Assembly: GCF_900766215.1 (NCBI RefSeq)
Contig: NZ_CAAFUQ010000061.1
Coordinates: 1-17,128 of the forward strand
Origin: an uncultured Finegoldia sp.
GTDB lineage: Bacteria; Bacillota; Clostridia; Tissierellales; Peptoniphilaceae
Direction: 5' to 3'
DNA: 17,128 bases
The notes under the pieces are model-generated. The model saw only the letters and a list, made by a program, of their open reading frames with translations, did no database searches and was not told the DNA's origin. Below, one piece after another: positions 15,026-17,128 of this stretch. Numbering within the stretch: position 1 is the first letter of the stretch; every line of letters begins with the position of its first letter. A program made the position numbers and the translations under genes.

Positions 15026-15703
15026 TTATCTCCTTTTCTTTAATGATTTTAGATATTGTTTTTGTTCAGGTGTTATTCTGAAACTTTCCCTGGATTTTTG
15101 TATAGTTTTGTTGTGCGTCCAATCTTCTAGCAAATTATCTTCCAAAACGAATATAACATCGTCCCACTGTTTTGCCAACGCCGTCGCGAAAAACCACGCA
15201 ATCATCATGTTGACATAGTATTCTTCGCTTTTGATCTGAGCCGCAATGTTCAAATACTCAACCTTGAATTCATCATCCAAGAAATATTTCATCAACAAAC
15301 AAATCGCGACCCTCACGGTGTATGTGTGGGAAGATTGTGCCCATAATTTTATTTTTTCGATTAATTTGTCGGTGTTTTTCGTGAAAATTTTTGGCGAAAT
15401 ACAGTCACAAACCGCCCAATTATCTACAAATGGAAGAAATTTTTCCAAGTGATTGATACAATCATCGTAACTTTTCATATTAGAAATCAAAATAGAATGA
15501 AGCATATTTTCTTCGTAGTAAGTGTGTGGCAAATCTTCCATGAAAATTTGCGAATGTTTTTCGTCTATTTTTTTCGCTAATTTTCTCAAATCAGGCATTC
15601 TAACTCCAATAATTGTGGATTGGTCGATTGTAGGGATTAGTTTCGCTTGAAAATCACGGTATTTCAAATCTTGTAGGGACTGAAGTTCATTAATTATTTC
15701 CAT
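15026..15703 (-). CDS. DNA alkylation repair protein, AlkD family
   Basis: 225 residues from the ATG at 15703; a TTG 12 bases further upstream is possible but less likely. The all-helical HEAT-like pattern and the motif DNWAVCD at 94-100 match AlkD glycosylases, with Trp96 and Asp100 at the spacing of the catalytic Trp/Asp pair. SHTYTVRVAICLLMKYFLD and YYVNMMIAWFFATALAK are further family blocks. It would excise N3- and N7-alkylated purines. It overlaps the end of the small membrane protein gene by about 14 bases and is followed directly by the NimA-like gene, giving a three-gene unit. Confidence 0.9.
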   Translation of the reverse strand: MEIINELQSLQDLKYRDFQAKLIPTIDQSTIIGVRMPDLRKLAKKIDEKHSQIFMEDLPHTYYEENMLHSILISNMKSYDDCINHLEKFLPFVDNWAVCDCISPKIFTKNTDKLIEKIKLWAQSSHTYTVRVAICLLMKYFLDDEFKVEYLNIAAQIKSEEYYVNMMIAWFFATALAKQWDDVIFVLEDNLLEDWTHNKTIQKSRESFRITPEQKQYLKSLKKRR

Positions 15704-15995
15704 TTTTATTTCCAATCAAAGTATAAATCTTGTATCCAACGCTTACCGTCATCAATATTCCAAACACAAAAAGTTTTACTGCAACAGATGAGTTTCCTTG
15801 TTTGAAATATCCGTAACCTGCCCAGTACAGCAAGACTGTGACGATAGTAGCGATTATCCAAAAAATCACCACTAATATTTTGTAAATTTTGTTGAGTGTC
15901 GGATTGCCTTTTCTATTTCTGAAAATTCTTTCGAATAACGCGATAAGTCCTACAACTATCAGCACGTAAATTATATTATAAACAAATTTATTCAT
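15690..15995 (-). CDS. Small membrane protein, unknown function
   Basis: 101 residues from the ATG at 15995, which has AAAGGA about eight bases upstream; an upstream ATG at 16031 lacks one. Three hydrophobic segments are visible: VYNIIYVLIVVGLIALFERI, ILVVIFWIIATIVTVLLYWAG and VAVKLFVFGILMTVSVGYKI. A basic RNRKGN linker lies after the first. I do not recognise a family. Its end overlaps the AlkD-like start, so it is translated from the same message, but its role is unknown. Confidence 0.75.
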   Translation of the reverse strand: MNKFVYNIIYVLIVVGLIALFERIFRNRKGNPTLNKIYKILVVIFWIIATIVTVLLYWAGYGYFKQGNSSVAVKLFVFGILMTVSVGYKIYTLIGNKNGNN

Positions 15996-16021
15996 GATAT
16001 CATCCTTTGTGTAAAATTCTA

Positions 16022-16050
16022 TGTACAGCAATTTATGTTTATATTATAAT
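16022..16050 (+). promoter_or_regulatory. Candidate promoter of lipid kinase gene
   Basis: TGTACA (16022-16027), 17 bases, TATAAT (16045-16050). The -10 region ATATTATAATAT is itself palindromic and could also serve the divergent membrane protein gene. The implied leader is very short, about 9 nt, with only GGTG as ribosome binding site. Confidence 0.4.
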
Positions 16051-16065
16051 ATGAATGGTGATTAA

Positions 16066-16974
16066 ATGAAATACGTATTTTTGTTGAGTAGCAAGGCTGG
16101 AGCAGGCTCTTTTTCGGAGTTAGAACACTCAATCGTGAAGTGCTACTCAAGCAACAATTTGAAATATACAATAATAAAAACAGAACACAAAAACCACGCA
16201 TCTGAAATCGTTCGAAAATACTGCGATTGTTCAGATGTTTTGTTGTATGTGTGTTCAGGTGATGGAACGTTAAACGAAGTCATAAATGAAATGAAGAAAA
16301 CAAACGCAAAGTTCAGCGTCGGACTTATTCCTTCTGGAACGGCGAATGATTTCTCCAAGAATTTCGAATACTCAAATTTCAAAATCGAAAACACAATCAA
16401 ACCTGTTATTGACGACATTGATTTGATCAAAGTCAACGACAGATATTGCGTGAATGTGCTTAGCTTTGGATTTGATACGGTGATTTTGAATTCTGCATAT
16501 AATTTGTTGAAGAAGAATCCAAAACTCAGGGCAAATGCATATCCTATCGCAGTGTTGCAGAATTTATTTAAAATTCCTAAATACAAGTTGGAATCCACGA
16601 CAAGTAACGGAGAAAATGGAGAAGTTAACTTGAAAGGATATTATCTGCTTGGCGCGATTTGCAACGGTGGATTCTACGGCGGAGGATTCAACCCTTCTCC
16701 TTATGCTAAACTTACTGATGGCGTGTTGGAATTGTGCTTGGCAGAAACAATGCCTTTGTACAAAATAATCCCGTTGATTTTCAAATACAAAAAAGGCGCT
16801 CATCTGTCACATCCTATGATACATTTTCAAAAATTGACTAAAGGATGTATCAAATTCGAAAAAGAATTGATAGTAAATGTCGACGGCGAAATCTTCACAA
16901 CGAATTACTTGGATTTCAAAGTGGTGCCAAAAGCATTGCGATTCGCTAAAGTTTGCGATTATAGGATGAAGTAG
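16066..16974 (+). CDS. Diacylglycerol/lipid kinase, YegS/DgkB family
   Basis: 302 residues, normal length. The nucleotide-binding loop is CSGDGTLNEV at 63-72 (family GGDGT, with the first Gly replaced by Ser, which is common), followed by GLIPSGTANDFSKNF at about 86-100. YLLGAICNGGFYGGGF near 193-208 and VDGEIF near 275-280 are the C-terminal family motifs. It phosphorylates diacylglycerol or a related lipid with ATP at the cytoplasmic membrane face, feeding phosphatidic acid back to phospholipid synthesis. Lipid specificity cannot be read from sequence. It stands alone on the plus strand between the divergent membrane protein operon and a bidirectional terminator. Confidence 0.93.
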   Translation: MKYVFLLSSKAGAGSFSELEHSIVKCYSSNNLKYTIIKTEHKNHASEIVRKYCDCSDVLLYVCSGDGTLNEVINEMKKTNAKFSVGLIPSGTANDFSKNFEYSNFKIENTIKPVIDDIDLIKVNDRYCVNVLSFGFDTVILNSAYNLLKKNPKLRANAYPIAVLQNLFKIPKYKLESTTSNGENGEVNLKGYYLLGAICNGGFYGGGFNPSPYAKLTDGVLELCLAETMPLYKIIPLIFKYKKGAHLSHPMIHFQKLTKGCIKFEKELIVNVDGEIFTTNYLDFKVVPKALRFAKVCDYRMK

Positions 16975-16983
16975 AAATAGAAT

Positions 16984-17017
16984 TTTGTCACGGATATTGT
17001 ACAATATTCGTGACAAA
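16984..17017. repeat. 34-bp dyad without a T run
   Basis: TTTGTCACGGATATTG pairs with CAATATTCGTGACAAA around TA, 15 of 16 matched and the other a wobble. It lies just after the lipid kinase stop, but neither side has a T tract. It may be an RNA 3' hairpin, processing site or protein-binding site. Confidence 0.6.
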
Positions 17018-17048
17018 CAAAACATAACAAATCTTAACATTACTCATC

Positions 17049-17083
17049 AAAAAATCAGAGCTGTTATACAGCTCTGATTTTTG
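17049..17083. terminator. Strong bidirectional terminator
   Basis: A perfect 14-base stem, AAAAATCAGAGCTG with CAGCTCTGATTTTT, around TTATA. T runs follow in both directions. It ends the lipid kinase transcript and the minus-strand gene entering from the right. Confidence 0.88.
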
Positions 17084-17098
17084 TGTGTTAATTGCTAT

Positions 17099-17128
17099 TT
17101 ACTTAATTACGCTTTCCAAGTCTGTTAC
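17099..17128 (-). CDS. C-terminal end of a gene entering from the right edge
   Basis: The minus strand reads VTDLESVIK and a TAA stop at 17101-17099, 16 bases before a bidirectional terminator. This placement supports a real gene end. Nine residues are too few to name it. Confidence 0.45.
   Translation of the reverse strand, partial: VTDLESVIK

Overview
The window looks like chromosome of a low-GC Gram-positive anaerobic coccus, most likely Finegoldia magna or a close relative in the Peptoniphilaceae/Tissierellia. This is an inference from the AT-rich DNA, strong AGGAGG-type ribosome binding sites, the YSIRK-type signal with Rib-like and InlB B-repeats of a giant surface protein, and the small redox and GNAT enzymes. 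No rRNA, tRNA, CRISPR array, insertion sequence or phage gene was seen.

Layout. (1) Positions 1-4084, minus strand: a very large cell-wall surface protein that leaves the window at its C-terminal end. It is split by a -1-type frame change at a run of seven A at 3315-3321. That run contains a correctly phased A AAA AAG heptamer, so the split could be programmed frameshifting, phase variation, or an assembly indel. (2) 4085-4919: AT-rich noncoding leader of that gene, with a candidate extended -10 promoter and two 18-bp dyads. (3) 4920-6794, minus: three-gene unit of S51-family peptidase, YwaF-like membrane protein and ElaA-like acetyltransferase, ending in a terminator. (4) 6795-7346: noncoding, filled by two tandem, related, long imperfect palindromes. 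(5) 7347-11403, minus: an ABC exporter-type ATPase followed by a 1117-residue FtsX-like permease with a very long extracytoplasmic coiled coil. (6) 11515-12060, plus: a TetR-family regulator transcribed divergently from the ABC genes. Two matching 15-bp operator-like dyads flank overlapping divergent promoters. (7) 12086-13705, minus: nitroreductase, GNAT acetyltransferase and a frameshifted flavin reductase. (8) 13820-14347, minus: an unrecognised 75-residue protein and a cold-shock protein with a structured leader. (9) 14545-15995, minus: small membrane protein, AlkD-like DNA alkylation repair protein and a NimA/PNPOx-like FMN protein, overlapping or nearly so. (10) 16066-16974, plus: a YegS/DgkB-like lipid kinase, then a long dyad, a strong bidirectional terminator, and the last nine codons of a minus-strand gene at the right edge.

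How the genes work together. The clearest regulatory circuit is the TetR regulator and the ABC pair, which probably form a self-controlled export module. The nitroreductase/flavin reductase group and the AlkD/NimA-like group both suggest handling of reactive or nitro-aromatic compounds and alkylation damage, but this is contextual inference only. The features most worth a second look are the frame-shifted surface protein and the paired palindromes at 6958-7336.
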